Below are positions 1-7,834 of a stretch of DNA of 64,000 bases, one piece after another (the first letter of the stretch is position 1; every line of letters starts with the position of its first letter). The stretch covers positions 1 to 64,000 of the forward strand of contig DCII01000062.1 of the NCBI GenBank assembly GCA_002315935.1. The letters are read 5' to 3'. Below the pieces are notes generated by a model. The model saw only the letters and a list, made by a program, of their open reading frames with translations, searched no databases and was not told the origin of the DNA. The DNA is from Ruminococcaceae bacterium UBA1730 (GTDB lineage Bacteria > Bacillota > Clostridia > Oscillospirales > Acutalibacteraceae). Made by a program: the position numbers and the translations under genes.

Positions 1-160
1 CTTTTTTGACTGTCAAACTCGGGATAATATTTATACATTGTCAATATTCGCTAAAAAACCGTTTTAATAATAACATATTTACGGGATTTTTCAATATTTC
101 TTTTCGTAATTCAAATTAATCTGGTTGAGAAGTCGTCAATATTTGTTTTTGACCTTCGCT
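1..160. other. AT-rich intergenic end of window
   Basis: No coding region is supported here. Positions 5-17 form a perfect 13-base palindrome (TTTGAC, central T, GTCAAA), which could be an operator for a regulator of the gene beyond the left edge. No promoter with good spacing was found next to it. Confidence 0.4.
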
Positions 161-1504
161 TTATTCTATTGGTTTTCTGATTGAATCAAAGAAATCATTA
201 TATTTATTTTTCCAGCGTATGACATCTTCACGATTATATCTGTTTGGAAATGCAGGCTCGAGAACTGAAAATCTACCGAGCCAAACTATTATACCGAGCA
301 ATTTTGCTCTGAATTCAGGGTTACCGTTCAGAACTCTGATTTTATCTTTTATCAGCTGAATAATTTTTGTTTTAACAGCGGTCTGAAAGTCGATATTTGC
401 AAAATATTCAAGCTCCTGAGAAGTAATTAAACCGTTTTTGAACATATCACTTATTTCCTTTGCGGTAATATACGGCAAACAGTTTTTCATAATCGCAATT
501 CTGCACGCATCAAAACCGATTTCTTTAAAAAATCTTCTTTCGTATTCCCAGAGAGAATCGCAGTTATAAAGTCCTTCTGTGTCGTTGATAACGGTTTCAG
601 CGAGCATTGTTCCTGCCATGAGAGAATAGGCAATTCCAGAGCCTTTGACGGCGTAGGTCATGAAAGCGGAGTCACCTGCCGCCGCATATCCGTCTGCAAC
701 GAGAACGGCAAGAGGCTGTCTGACCGGAATAGGCGTCACCTCTCCCCCACTGCATTTTTTCAGACCGATATGTGGATAAAGGTTTCGGAGCATTTTCATT
801 GTTTCGTTGAAATCATCATCCGAAAACGAATCAAATCTTGCAATAAGTATATCTACTTCATTTTTTTCGGTGACAACCCATGACAGTCCCTTTACTCCGT
901 CATCTTTAAGAATTACATTATATCTATTAACCGGTTGCGGTTTATCCATGAGTCTGTCAAAGGTTGCACGGTAAGTATTAAGCACATCCAATTTTTTATA
1001 ATCATTTTCAATCATCATGAAATCAGGAAGCTTACTTCTCAACGGAGATTCAACTCCGCAGGAATCAATAACCATGTCGGCATAAAAGATACCTTTATCA
1101 GTTTCAATTCCCACTACCCTACTGCCGAGAATAACCGGTGAAATAACTCTTGTGCCGAATTCGAATTCAACTCCTGCATCAATGCACATATCTATCAATC
1201 TGTTTAAGAATTCTTTTCTGTGAACCTTCAAGGTTTTGTCATTTCTGCTTTCTGGCATGGTGAGAGACGGAGCATCCTCATCAAGAGGAACAAATGTAAT
1301 CTGATTGTTTTCTGCTCTGTAGCTTTCAGGAAAACATATTTCAGCATATTCCATTGCGTGTTCCGCAAAGCAGTCCCATTGGTCAAGACCACAGTCTTCT
1401 CTTTTATTTTTTTCATAAACAATAACCTTATGACCGGCATTTGCAATTTTCATTGCCGCAACAAGGCCTGCATGACCTGCTCCTGCAACAATGATTTCAG
1501 ACAA
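161..1504 (-). CDS. FAD-dependent oxidoreductase, geranylgeranyl-reductase-like
   Basis: Flavoprotein of 447 residues with a Rossmann FAD-binding motif at the extreme N-terminus (G8-A-G-H-A-G13). A second FAD contact lies near residues 275-290 (AAAGDSAF followed by a glycine-rich helix). This layout fits the group I flavin monooxygenase/geranylgeranyl reductase superfamily; the substrate is unknown. Start choice: an ATG lies 21 bases upstream of the chosen codon but has no ribosome site. The TTG at 1504 follows AAGGAAGTGAT with good spacing and puts the FAD motif at the usual place. The C-terminal 100 residues are helical and basic and I do not recognise them. It is monocistronic and divergent from xpt. 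Confidence 0.85.
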   Translation of the reverse strand: MSEIIVAGAGHAGLVAAMKIANAGHKVIVYEKNKREDCGLDQWDCFAEHAMEYAEICFPESYRAENNQITFVPLDEDAPSLTMPESRNDKTLKVHRKEFLNRLIDMCIDAGVEFEFGTRVISPVILGSRVVGIETDKGIFYADMVIDSCGVESPLRSKLPDFMMIENDYKKLDVLNTYRATFDRLMDKPQPVNRYNVILKDDGVKGLSWVVTEKNEVDILIARFDSFSDDDFNETMKMLRNLYPHIGLKKCSGGEVTPIPVRQPLAVLVADGYAAAGDSAFMTYAVKGSGIAYSLMAGTMLAETVINDTEGLYNCDSLWEYERRFFKEIGFDACRIAIMKNCLPYITAKEISDMFKNGLITSQELEYFANIDFQTAVKTKIIQLIKDKIRVLNGNPEFRAKLLGIIVWLGRFSVLEPAFPNRYNREDVIRWKNKYNDFFDSIRKPIE

Positions 1505-1673
1505 TCTTATCACTTCCTTATTCATCACTTATTTACATTATATCACAGATGTCAAAAAAATGTTAAAAAGTAAATCATTACCGTAAACTTTTAACAAACA
1601 TCTACATTTATCGTTCAAAAATGCCTTTTATTTAGGTAAAACACATAAATAACAATAATTATTAATTTATCTC

Positions 1674-1702
1674 TTGATTTTTAACATTTCATGAATTATA
1701 AT
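1674..1702 (+). promoter_or_regulatory. Sigma-A-type promoter of the xpt-nucleoside uptake operon
   Basis: TTGATT (1674-1679) and a perfect TATAAT (1697-1702) are separated by 17 bases. The predicted start is near 1709, leaving a leader of about 28 bases. That is too short for a purine riboswitch, and none is visible. Confidence 0.75.
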
Positions 1703-1736
1703 TGAAGGGAATTTTAAAAGCGAGGATTTGGTTGAA

Positions 1737-2309
1737 ATGCAGCTTCTTGAGCAGAGAATTATCGAACAGGGAAAAATAATCGGTTCGGATGTTGTTAAAG
1801 TTGATATGTTTCTCAATCATCAGATGGATGTGGAATTGATTTGCGAAATAGGCAAGGAATTCCACAGACTTTTCGCATCCTGCAACATAGACAAGATTTT
1901 AACAGTTGAAGCTTCAGGCATAGGAATTGCGTGTTTAACTGCGCAATATTTTCCCGTGCCTGTTGTTTTTGCCAAAAAAGGTGTTCACAGCAATGTCGGC
2001 ACTAAGCTTTTCACTTCAACCGTTCATTCATACACAAAAAATGTTGACACGGTTATAGGAGTTTCGAAGGATTATATAAAGGAAGGCGAAAGAATTCTGA
2101 TAATTGACGATTTCATGGCAAACGGCGAAGCATGCAAAGGAATGATGGAAATAATCAATCAGGCTGGTGCGGTTCTTGCAGGAATCGGCATTGTTGTTGA
2201 AAAAGGCTTTCAGCCCGGCGGTTCAAAGCTTCGTGATTCAGGCATCAGGGTTGAATCGCTCGCTATCATAGAATCCATAGACGATGGAAAAATCGTCTTT
2301 AGAAAATAA
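1737..2309 (+). CDS. xpt: Xanthine phosphoribosyltransferase
   Basis: Cytoplasmic purine salvage enzyme converting xanthine plus PRPP to XMP. The 190 residues match the usual Xpt length. The PRPP-binding loop is clear (LIIDDFMANGEA, around residues 123-135), as is the family C-terminus with GIVVEKGFQPGG and RVESLA. Start choice: GAGGA at 1722-1726 sits ten bases before the ATG at 1737, while a TTG at 1728 would almost touch it. It is the first gene of an operon with a BMP-family lipoprotein 19 bases downstream and nucleoside ABC transporter genes after that. This suggests that imported nucleosides feed base salvage. Confidence in function is high. Confidence 0.95.
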   Translation: MQLLEQRIIEQGKIIGSDVVKVDMFLNHQMDVELICEIGKEFHRLFASCNIDKILTVEASGIGIACLTAQYFPVPVVFAKKGVHSNVGTKLFTSTVHSYTKNVDTVIGVSKDYIKEGERILIIDDFMANGEACKGMMEIINQAGAVLAGIGIVVEKGFQPGGSKLRDSGIRVESLAIIESIDDGKIVFRK

Positions 2310-2328
2310 TTTTTGGAGTTCATACGCA

Positions 2329-3567
2329 ATGAAAAAAATCGCAAAAATCCTTTCAATTGTTCTTGCTGTCGCTCTTGTTCTCGGTCTTGCTGCCTGTGGC
2401 GGAAAGACGGAAAATAACGGAGAGAACAATTCAGAAAATCCCGTTGCCGCAGGTGCAGATTACTCAGATATCAAGTTTGGTCTTATCTGCCTTCATGACG
2501 AGAATTCAACCTATGATAACAACTTCATAAGTGCTGTTAAGGAAGTTCAGCAGAATCTCGGTCTTTCTGACGACCAGGTTCTCATCAAGACAAACATTCC
2601 CGAAACAGAGGCTTGCCTTAACGCTGCCGAAGAGCTTGTTGACGAAGGATGTAACTTCATCTTTGCTGATTCATTCGGCCATGAATCATACATTCTTCAG
2701 GCTGCTCAGGAAAATCCCGATGTTCAGTTCGCCCATGCAACAGGTACTCATGCTCACGATGCAGGCGTTCCCAACTTCCACAATGCTTTTGCTTCAATCT
2801 ATGAAGGCAGATACCTCACGGGCGTTGCCGCAGGTCTCAAGCTTCAGGAAATGATTGACAGCGGTAAAATCACTGCTGACCAGGCAAAGGTCGGTTATGT
2901 CGGAGCATTCGACTATGCAGAGGTTAAGTCGGGTTACACTTCATTCTTCCTCGGCGTTCGTTCAATTGTTGAATCTGCTACCATGGAGGTTGTTTACACA
3001 AACTCATGGTTTGACATTGCTCTTGAAAGAGAAGCAGCTCTCAAGCTTATCAACGACGGTTGCGTTATCATCAGCCAGCACGCTGATTCAGAAGGTGCTC
3101 CTAAGGCTTGCGAAGAAAAAGGCGTTCCCAATGTTGCTTACAACATTAACACCGAAAGCGTTGCTCCCAACACTGCTCTTGTTTCTTCAAGAATCAACTG
3201 GGCTCCCTTCTTCACACTCTGCATCGACTCCGTTTTAAAGGGAGAAAGCATTGATGCTGACTGGGTTGGCACAATTGCAACAGGCTCCGTTGAGCTTCTC
3301 GGCGTAAACGAAAAGGTTGCCGCTGAAGGCACTCAGGCAAAGCTTGACGAGGTTAAGGCTCAGTTTGAAGCCGGCACACTCAAGGTATTTGACACCTCAA
3401 CATTCACGGTTGACGGCAAAACTCTTGACTCATATCTTGCCGATATTGATGATGACGGAACATTCTCACATGAAACCGAAGTTGTTTCCGACGGATATTT
3501 CCATGAAAGTGTTTATCGTTCGGCACCCTGCTTCGATATTGTTATTGACGGCATCACAGAAGCATAA
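2329..3567 (+). CDS. BMP-family purine nucleoside-binding lipoprotein
   Basis: Substrate-binding protein of a nucleoside ABC importer, anchored outside the membrane. The signal peptide ends in a lipobox (LGLAAC, Cys23), followed by a Gly/Asn-rich linker and a periplasmic-binding fold of the BMP/PnrA family of about 350 residues. Start choice: GGAG at 2315-2318 is ten bases before the ATG at 2329, which gives a normal K-K signal peptide. The genes that follow encode the matching ATPase and two permeases, as in the Bacillus nupN-nupQ set. The intergenic hairpin downstream may raise its level over the transporter subunits. Exact substrate (guanosine, inosine or others) is inferred from family only. 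Confidence 0.93.
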   Translation: MKKIAKILSIVLAVALVLGLAACGGKTENNGENNSENPVAAGADYSDIKFGLICLHDENSTYDNNFISAVKEVQQNLGLSDDQVLIKTNIPETEACLNAAEELVDEGCNFIFADSFGHESYILQAAQENPDVQFAHATGTHAHDAGVPNFHNAFASIYEGRYLTGVAAGLKLQEMIDSGKITADQAKVGYVGAFDYAEVKSGYTSFFLGVRSIVESATMEVVYTNSWFDIALEREAALKLINDGCVIISQHADSEGAPKACEEKGVPNVAYNINTESVAPNTALVSSRINWAPFFTLCIDSVLKGESIDADWVGTIATGSVELLGVNEKVAAEGTQAKLDEVKAQFEAGTLKVFDTSTFTVDGKTLDSYLADIDDDGTFSHETEVVSDGYFHESVYRSAPCFDIVIDGITEA

Positions 3568-3582
3568 TTATTGATTTAATCG

Positions 3583-3612
3583 GGGCGGAGCACTCGCTTC
3601 GCCCTTTGGTTA
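3583..3612 (+). terminator. Intergenic hairpin, attenuating terminator or mRNA stabiliser
   Basis: A nine-base-pair stem (GGGCGGAGC with GCTTCGCCC, one G-U pair) and four-base loop lie at 3583-3604, followed by TTT and a T-rich stretch. It separates the binding-protein gene from the ATPase gene inside one operon, where partial termination commonly favours the binding protein. Confidence 0.6.
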
Positions 3613-3677
3613 TTATTTTTTGAAAAGAGAACATATATATATGAATTGTTTTCAGAAAATAATACGGAGGAAAACAT

Positions 3678-5213
3678 ATGGAAGCTCCCGCTATTGAATT
3701 AAGAAATATTTCAAAAAGCTTCGGTTACATTACGGCAAACAAAAACATCAATCTTACCGTAAACAAGGGAGAAATTCTTTCTCTTCTCGGCGAGAACGGA
3801 AGCGGCAAAACCACATTGATGAATATGATTTCAGGCATTTATTATCCTGATGCCGGTCAGATTTTCATTGACGGAAAAGAAGTTGTAATTAAAACACCGA
3901 AGGATGCTTTTGATTACAGAATAGGAATGATTCATCAGCATTTCAAGCTTGTTGATATTTTCAGTGCGGCAGAAAATATTGTGCTTGGACTGAGAAACGA
4001 AAAATTCAATATCAAGCAATCAACTGCTCAGATAAAAAAAATCAGCGAACAATACGGCTTTGATATTGACCCTTCAAAGAAGATATATGAAATGTCTGTT
4101 TCGGAAAAGCAGACCGTTGAAATTATCAAGGTGCTTTACAGAGGTGCTGATATTCTCATTCTTGACGAGCCGACTGCTGTTCTTACTCCTCAGGAAACAG
4201 AAAAGCTCTTTGCCGTTCTTCGCAGAATGAAGGAAGACGGCAAATCAATCATCATCATCACTCATAAGCTTCATGAAGTTCTTTCGATTTCCGATAAGGT
4301 TGCAGTTCTTCGCAAGGGTGAATATATCGGAACCGTCAACACAGCAGAAACAAATGAATCTGAGCTTACCGAAATGATGGTCGGCAAGAAAATCAGCCTT
4401 AACATTGACAGAAGCGAACCTGTTGACCCACAGGATAGGCTTGTTATAAACAAGCTCAACTGCATTAATTCTGACGGATTAAAGGTTCTCGATAATGTTT
4501 CTTTTACCGCAAAATCGGGTGAAATTCTCGGCGTTGCAGGCATTGCAGGAAGCGGTCAGAAGGAGCTTCTTGAGGCGATCGCAGGTCTTCAGAAGCTTGA
4601 AAGCGGCGAAATCATATACAATAATCCGAAAACAAATTCCTCAGATAATCTGAGAGACAAAACTCCCCTTCAAATCAGAGAGCTTGGTGTCAGACTTTCA
4701 TTCGTGCCTGAAGACAGACTCGGCATGGGTCTTGTCGGCAACATGGATATTGTTGACAATATGATGCTCAGAAGCTATAAAAAAGGAAAATCTGTTTTCC
4801 TTGAAAGAAAAAAGCCCCGTACTCTTGCTGAAAAGGTTGTTTCAGACCTTGAGGTTTCAACTCCCGGCATCGAAACGCCGGTCAGAAGACTTTCGGGAGG
4901 AAATGTTCAGAAGGTTCTTGTCGGCAGAGAAATTGCGGCCGCACCGACTGTTCTTATGGCGGCATATCCCGTCAGAGGTCTTGATATTAATTCTTCATAC
5001 CTTATCTATAATCTTCTCAACGAGCAAAAAGAAAAGGGTGTTGCCGTTATATTTGTCGGCGAAGACCTTGATGTTCTTATTGAACTTTGCGATAAAATTG
5101 TTGTTATGAGCTCAGGTTCAGTTTCCGGAATTGTTGACGCAAGAACCTCAACAAAGGAAGAAATCGGTTTCCTGATGACAAAAAAAGCAGAAGGAGGAAA
5201 CAGCAATGAATAA
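3678..5213 (+). CDS. Nucleoside ABC transporter ATPase, double nucleotide-binding domain
   Basis: Energises nucleoside uptake at the inner face of the membrane; 511 residues with two fused ATPase domains, as in NupO/YufO and sugar RbsA-type proteins. Domain 1 has Walker A GENGSGKTT (38-46) and Walker B ILILDEPTA (Asp163, Glu164), with a degenerate signature SVSEKQ. Domain 2 has a degenerate Walker A (GIAGSGQ), signature LSGGNVQK near 404, and an altered Walker B (VLMAAYPVRGLD). This asymmetry is normal for the family, where domain 2 is usually the weak site. A GGAGG ribosome site precedes the ATG. The gene overlaps the permease gene by eight bases, indicating translational coupling. Confidence 0.94.
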   Translation: MEAPAIELRNISKSFGYITANKNINLTVNKGEILSLLGENGSGKTTLMNMISGIYYPDAGQIFIDGKEVVIKTPKDAFDYRIGMIHQHFKLVDIFSAAENIVLGLRNEKFNIKQSTAQIKKISEQYGFDIDPSKKIYEMSVSEKQTVEIIKVLYRGADILILDEPTAVLTPQETEKLFAVLRRMKEDGKSIIIITHKLHEVLSISDKVAVLRKGEYIGTVNTAETNESELTEMMVGKKISLNIDRSEPVDPQDRLVINKLNCINSDGLKVLDNVSFTAKSGEILGVAGIAGSGQKELLEAIAGLQKLESGEIIYNNPKTNSSDNLRDKTPLQIRELGVRLSFVPEDRLGMGLVGNMDIVDNMMLRSYKKGKSVFLERKKPRTLAEKVVSDLEVSTPGIETPVRRLSGGNVQKVLVGREIAAAPTVLMAAYPVRGLDINSSYLIYNLLNEQKEKGVAVIFVGEDLDVLIELCDKIVVMSSGSVSGIVDARTSTKEEIGFLMTKKAEGGNSNE

Positions 5214-6315
5214 TCCAAAAGAAAAAATTCACGAACCGCTTTTTCATATTGTTAAGCGTTCAAAGGATGCCTTGCCTTTATGGAAATCATGGCTAATCCG
5301 TGCAATTGCAATTGTTTTTTCTCTTCTTGTATGCTCTGTTATAATTGTTCTTCTTACAAATCAAAATCCGCTTGAGGTTTTCGGAGCACTTCTCAAGGGA
5401 AGCTTTGGTTCAGAGAGGAAATTCTGGAATATGCTCCAGAACCTTGCAATGCTTCTCTGCATTTCGCTTGCAATAACCCCTGCATTCAAAATGAAATTCT
5501 GGAATCTCGGTGCAGAAGGTCAGGTTCTTATTGGTTCTCTTTGCAGTATGGTTCTGATGTTTACGGTCGGAGACAAAATTCCCAATCTCGTTCTTATTCT
5601 TGCGATGCTCGCCGCTTCAATTCTCGGTGGTATCATATGGGGTCTTATCCCTGCCGTTTTCAAGGCAAAATGGAACACCAATGAAAGTCTTTTCACTCTT
5701 ATGATGAACTACATTGCAATTCAGCTTGTTTCGTTTGCTATTATGGTATGGGTTCCGAGTGGTTCAAGCGTTATGGGACTTGTCAATTCTTCAACAAAGG
5801 CAGGTTGGATTCCCGACATATTCGGTCAGAAATATCTTTTTAACATAATCGTTGTTGCTGCTCTGACCGTTTTTATGTTCGTTTATCTCAAATCGAGCAA
5901 ACACGGATATGAAATCAGCGTTGTCGGCGAAAGCGAAAATACTGCAAAATATATCGGAATTAATGTTAAAAAAGTTATTATCCGCACTATGATTCTTTCG
6001 GGTGCAATTTGCGGACTTGCAGGATTTCTTCTTGTTGCAGGAACAAACCACACCATTTCAAAGGACCTTGCCGGCGGCAACGGCTTTACGGCGATAATGG
6101 TTTCTTGGCTTGCAAAATTTAACCCGTTCGTTATGGTTATCACCTCCTTCCTTATTGCTTTTCTTCAGAGAGGTGCCGGTGAAATTGCAACGAATTTCAA
6201 CCTCAACACAAGCATTGCCGATATTCTTACGGGTATCATTATTTTCTTCATCATCGGCAGTGAATTCTTCATTAATTATCAGATTAAAACCAAAGCAAAA
6301 AAGGAGGATAAATAA
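5206..6315 (+). CDS. Nucleoside ABC transporter permease, subunit 1
   Basis: Integral membrane subunit of 369 residues in the branched-chain amino acid/ribose-type permease family (BPD_transp_2), matching NupP/YufP by position and length. It has a cytoplasmic N-terminus of about 25 residues and then eight or more hydrophobic segments. The family loop motif is seen around GYEISVVGESENTAKYIGI and GLAGFLLVAGT. It starts inside the last codons of the ATPase gene with AGGAGG upstream, and its stop abuts the next start. It works with the second permease as a heterodimer. Confidence 0.93.
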   Translation: MNNPKEKIHEPLFHIVKRSKDALPLWKSWLIRAIAIVFSLLVCSVIIVLLTNQNPLEVFGALLKGSFGSERKFWNMLQNLAMLLCISLAITPAFKMKFWNLGAEGQVLIGSLCSMVLMFTVGDKIPNLVLILAMLAASILGGIIWGLIPAVFKAKWNTNESLFTLMMNYIAIQLVSFAIMVWVPSGSSVMGLVNSSTKAGWIPDIFGQKYLFNIIVVAALTVFMFVYLKSSKHGYEISVVGESENTAKYIGINVKKVIIRTMILSGAICGLAGFLLVAGTNHTISKDLAGGNGFTAIMVSWLAKFNPFVMVITSFLIAFLQRGAGEIATNFNLNTSIADILTGIIIFFIIGSEFFINYQIKTKAKKEDK

Positions 6316-7299
6316 ATGATTGCAACAATAGCTTCATTCATCACGGCGGCAATTATTCAGGGTATCCCCCTTCTTTATGGCTCTCTCGGCGAAATCATCA
6401 CCGAAAAATCGGGAAATCTTAATCTCGGCATTCCCGGAATAATGTATGTCGGCGGAATTTCCGGAATAATCGGAGGATACATTTACGAAAAAAGTGTTGA
6501 AGCTCCTAACCCGATTCTTTGCATAATCATTTCTCTTGCGGCATCATTAGCAGGCTCGGCACTTATGTCGCTTATTTATGCCTTTCTCACCCAGACACTC
6601 AAGGCAAATCAGAATGTAACAGGTCTTGCACTTACAACCTTCGGCGTGGGCATCGGTAATTTCTTCGGTGGCTCACTTCTCAAGCTTTTCAATGAAAGCG
6701 GTTCAATTTCGCTTCTTGAAACCGGAAAAGCATATAAGACAGTTCTCCCCTTCGCTTCTAAGCTCGGACTCTTCGGCGAAACATTTCTTTCGTTCGGCTT
6801 TCTTGCTTATTCCGCAATAATCATAGCGATTATCACCTCTTTTATTCTCAACAAAACAAGAACAGGTCTTAACCTTCGTGCTATCGGCGAAAACCCTGCA
6901 ACTGCTGATGCGGCAGGAATAAATGTCAATAAATACAAATATCTTTCAACTGTTTTCGGCGGTATGATTGCAGGTCTCGGCGGACTTTATTTCGTTATGG
7001 ACTACACGGCAGGAGCATGGACAAATAATGGATTCGGTGACAGAGGCTGGCTTGCAATTGCAATTGTTATTTTTGCTCTCTGGAAGCCTAAATCAGCAAT
7101 TTTCAGCTCTTTCATTTTCGGTGGACTTTACATTATCTGTGTTTATATTCCGGGTCTTTCCTCGAGTGCAAAAGAGATAATCAAAATGCTTCCTTATATT
7201 GTTACAATTCTTGTTCTTATATTTATCAGTGCAAAGAACAAAAAGGAACATCAACCTCCGCAGAGCCTCGGTTTGACTTATTTCAGAGAAGAAAGATAA
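6316..7299 (+). CDS. Nucleoside ABC transporter permease, subunit 2
   Basis: Second membrane subunit (327 residues) of the nucleoside importer, NupQ/YufQ-like. The start codon directly follows the previous stop and carries an AAGGAGGAT ribosome site within the preceding gene. The family signature is visible as LRAIGENPATADAAGINV, followed by GGMIAGLGGLYFVMDY. About nine hydrophobic segments are present and the C-terminus is short and basic. It completes the operon xpt, lipoprotein, ATPase, permease, permease. No separate terminator with a clear T-run was found before spoIIID. Confidence 0.93.
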   Translation: MIATIASFITAAIIQGIPLLYGSLGEIITEKSGNLNLGIPGIMYVGGISGIIGGYIYEKSVEAPNPILCIIISLAASLAGSALMSLIYAFLTQTLKANQNVTGLALTTFGVGIGNFFGGSLLKLFNESGSISLLETGKAYKTVLPFASKLGLFGETFLSFGFLAYSAIIIAIITSFILNKTRTGLNLRAIGENPATADAAGINVNKYKYLSTVFGGMIAGLGGLYFVMDYTAGAWTNNGFGDRGWLAIAIVIFALWKPKSAIFSSFIFGGLYIICVYIPGLSSSAKEIIKMLPYIVTILVLIFISAKNKKEHQPPQSLGLTYFREER

Positions 7300-7434
7300 A
7301 CTGAAGCAAAAATATAATTTTTAACGAATAATTTCGGGGAAGCTCCGCTCCCGAACGATTATATGAACTTCCTTAACATATTTCCATCTGATTCTTCATA
7401 TTATTTACCGAAGCATCAGAATGGAGGGTATGGT

Positions 7435-7686
7435 TTGAAAGGCAATGTTGAAGACAGAGCAATGGATATTGCATCATATATTATCGAAACGGGAGCAACA
7501 GTAAGAAGTGCGGCAAAAAAATTCGGAGTTTCTAAATCAACCGTTCACATGGATGTAACGGAAAGACTGAAAAAACTAAATCCGTCTTTGTATCGTGATG
7601 TCAGAAAAGTGCTCGATGTGAATAAATCTGAGCGGCACATAAGAGGCGGAATTGCAACAAAAGAAAAATTTTCAAAATTGCAATAA
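7435..7686 (+). CDS. spoIIID: Sporulation transcription factor SpoIIID
   Basis: Mother-cell DNA-binding regulator that acts with sigma-E and sets up the switch to sigma-K. The 83 residues match SpoIIID through the full length: an N-terminal helix, the turn-helix KFGVSKSTVHMDVTERL (28-44), and the C-terminal basic extension RHIRGGIATKEKF that contacts DNA. Start choice: TTG at 7435 follows GGAGGG at 7423-7428. An ATG at 7363 in the same frame would add 24 unrelated residues and has no ribosome site. It is a single gene, here unlinked to the spoIIQ/mreB genes often found beside it. Confidence 0.95.
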   Translation: MKGNVEDRAMDIASYIIETGATVRSAAKKFGVSKSTVHMDVTERLKKLNPSLYRDVRKVLDVNKSERHIRGGIATKEKFSKLQ

Positions 7687-7694
7687 AAATCGTA

Positions 7695-7730
7695 AACGGG
7701 GGTCGGCGAAAACCGATCTCCGTTATTTGA
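7695..7730 (+). terminator. Terminator-like hairpin after spoIIID
   Basis: A twelve-pair stem (7695-7706 with 7713-7724, two G-U pairs) closes a six-base loop. The following bases are only moderately T-rich (ATTTGATGT), so termination strength is uncertain. Confidence 0.55.
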
Positions 7731-7774
7731 TGTAAAAATTCAACAAATTTATACTCAAATTTTATTATTTTATA

Positions 7775-7803
7775 TTGAAAAAAAGTAAATAATCTGTTAA
7801 TAT
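7775..7803 (+). promoter_or_regulatory. Promoter of secreted hydrolase gene
   Basis: TTGAAA (7775-7780) and TAATAT (7798-7803) are separated by 17 bases. A strong GGAAGGAAGG ribosome site follows before the ATG at 7835. Confidence 0.6.
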
Positions 7804-7834
7804 AATTTTAATTAACGGAAGGAAGGTAAATCAA

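Noticed and set aside
1541..1727. Purine riboswitch before xpt
   Set aside because: The strong promoter leaves a leader of only about 28 bases, and no three-way junction sequence was found.
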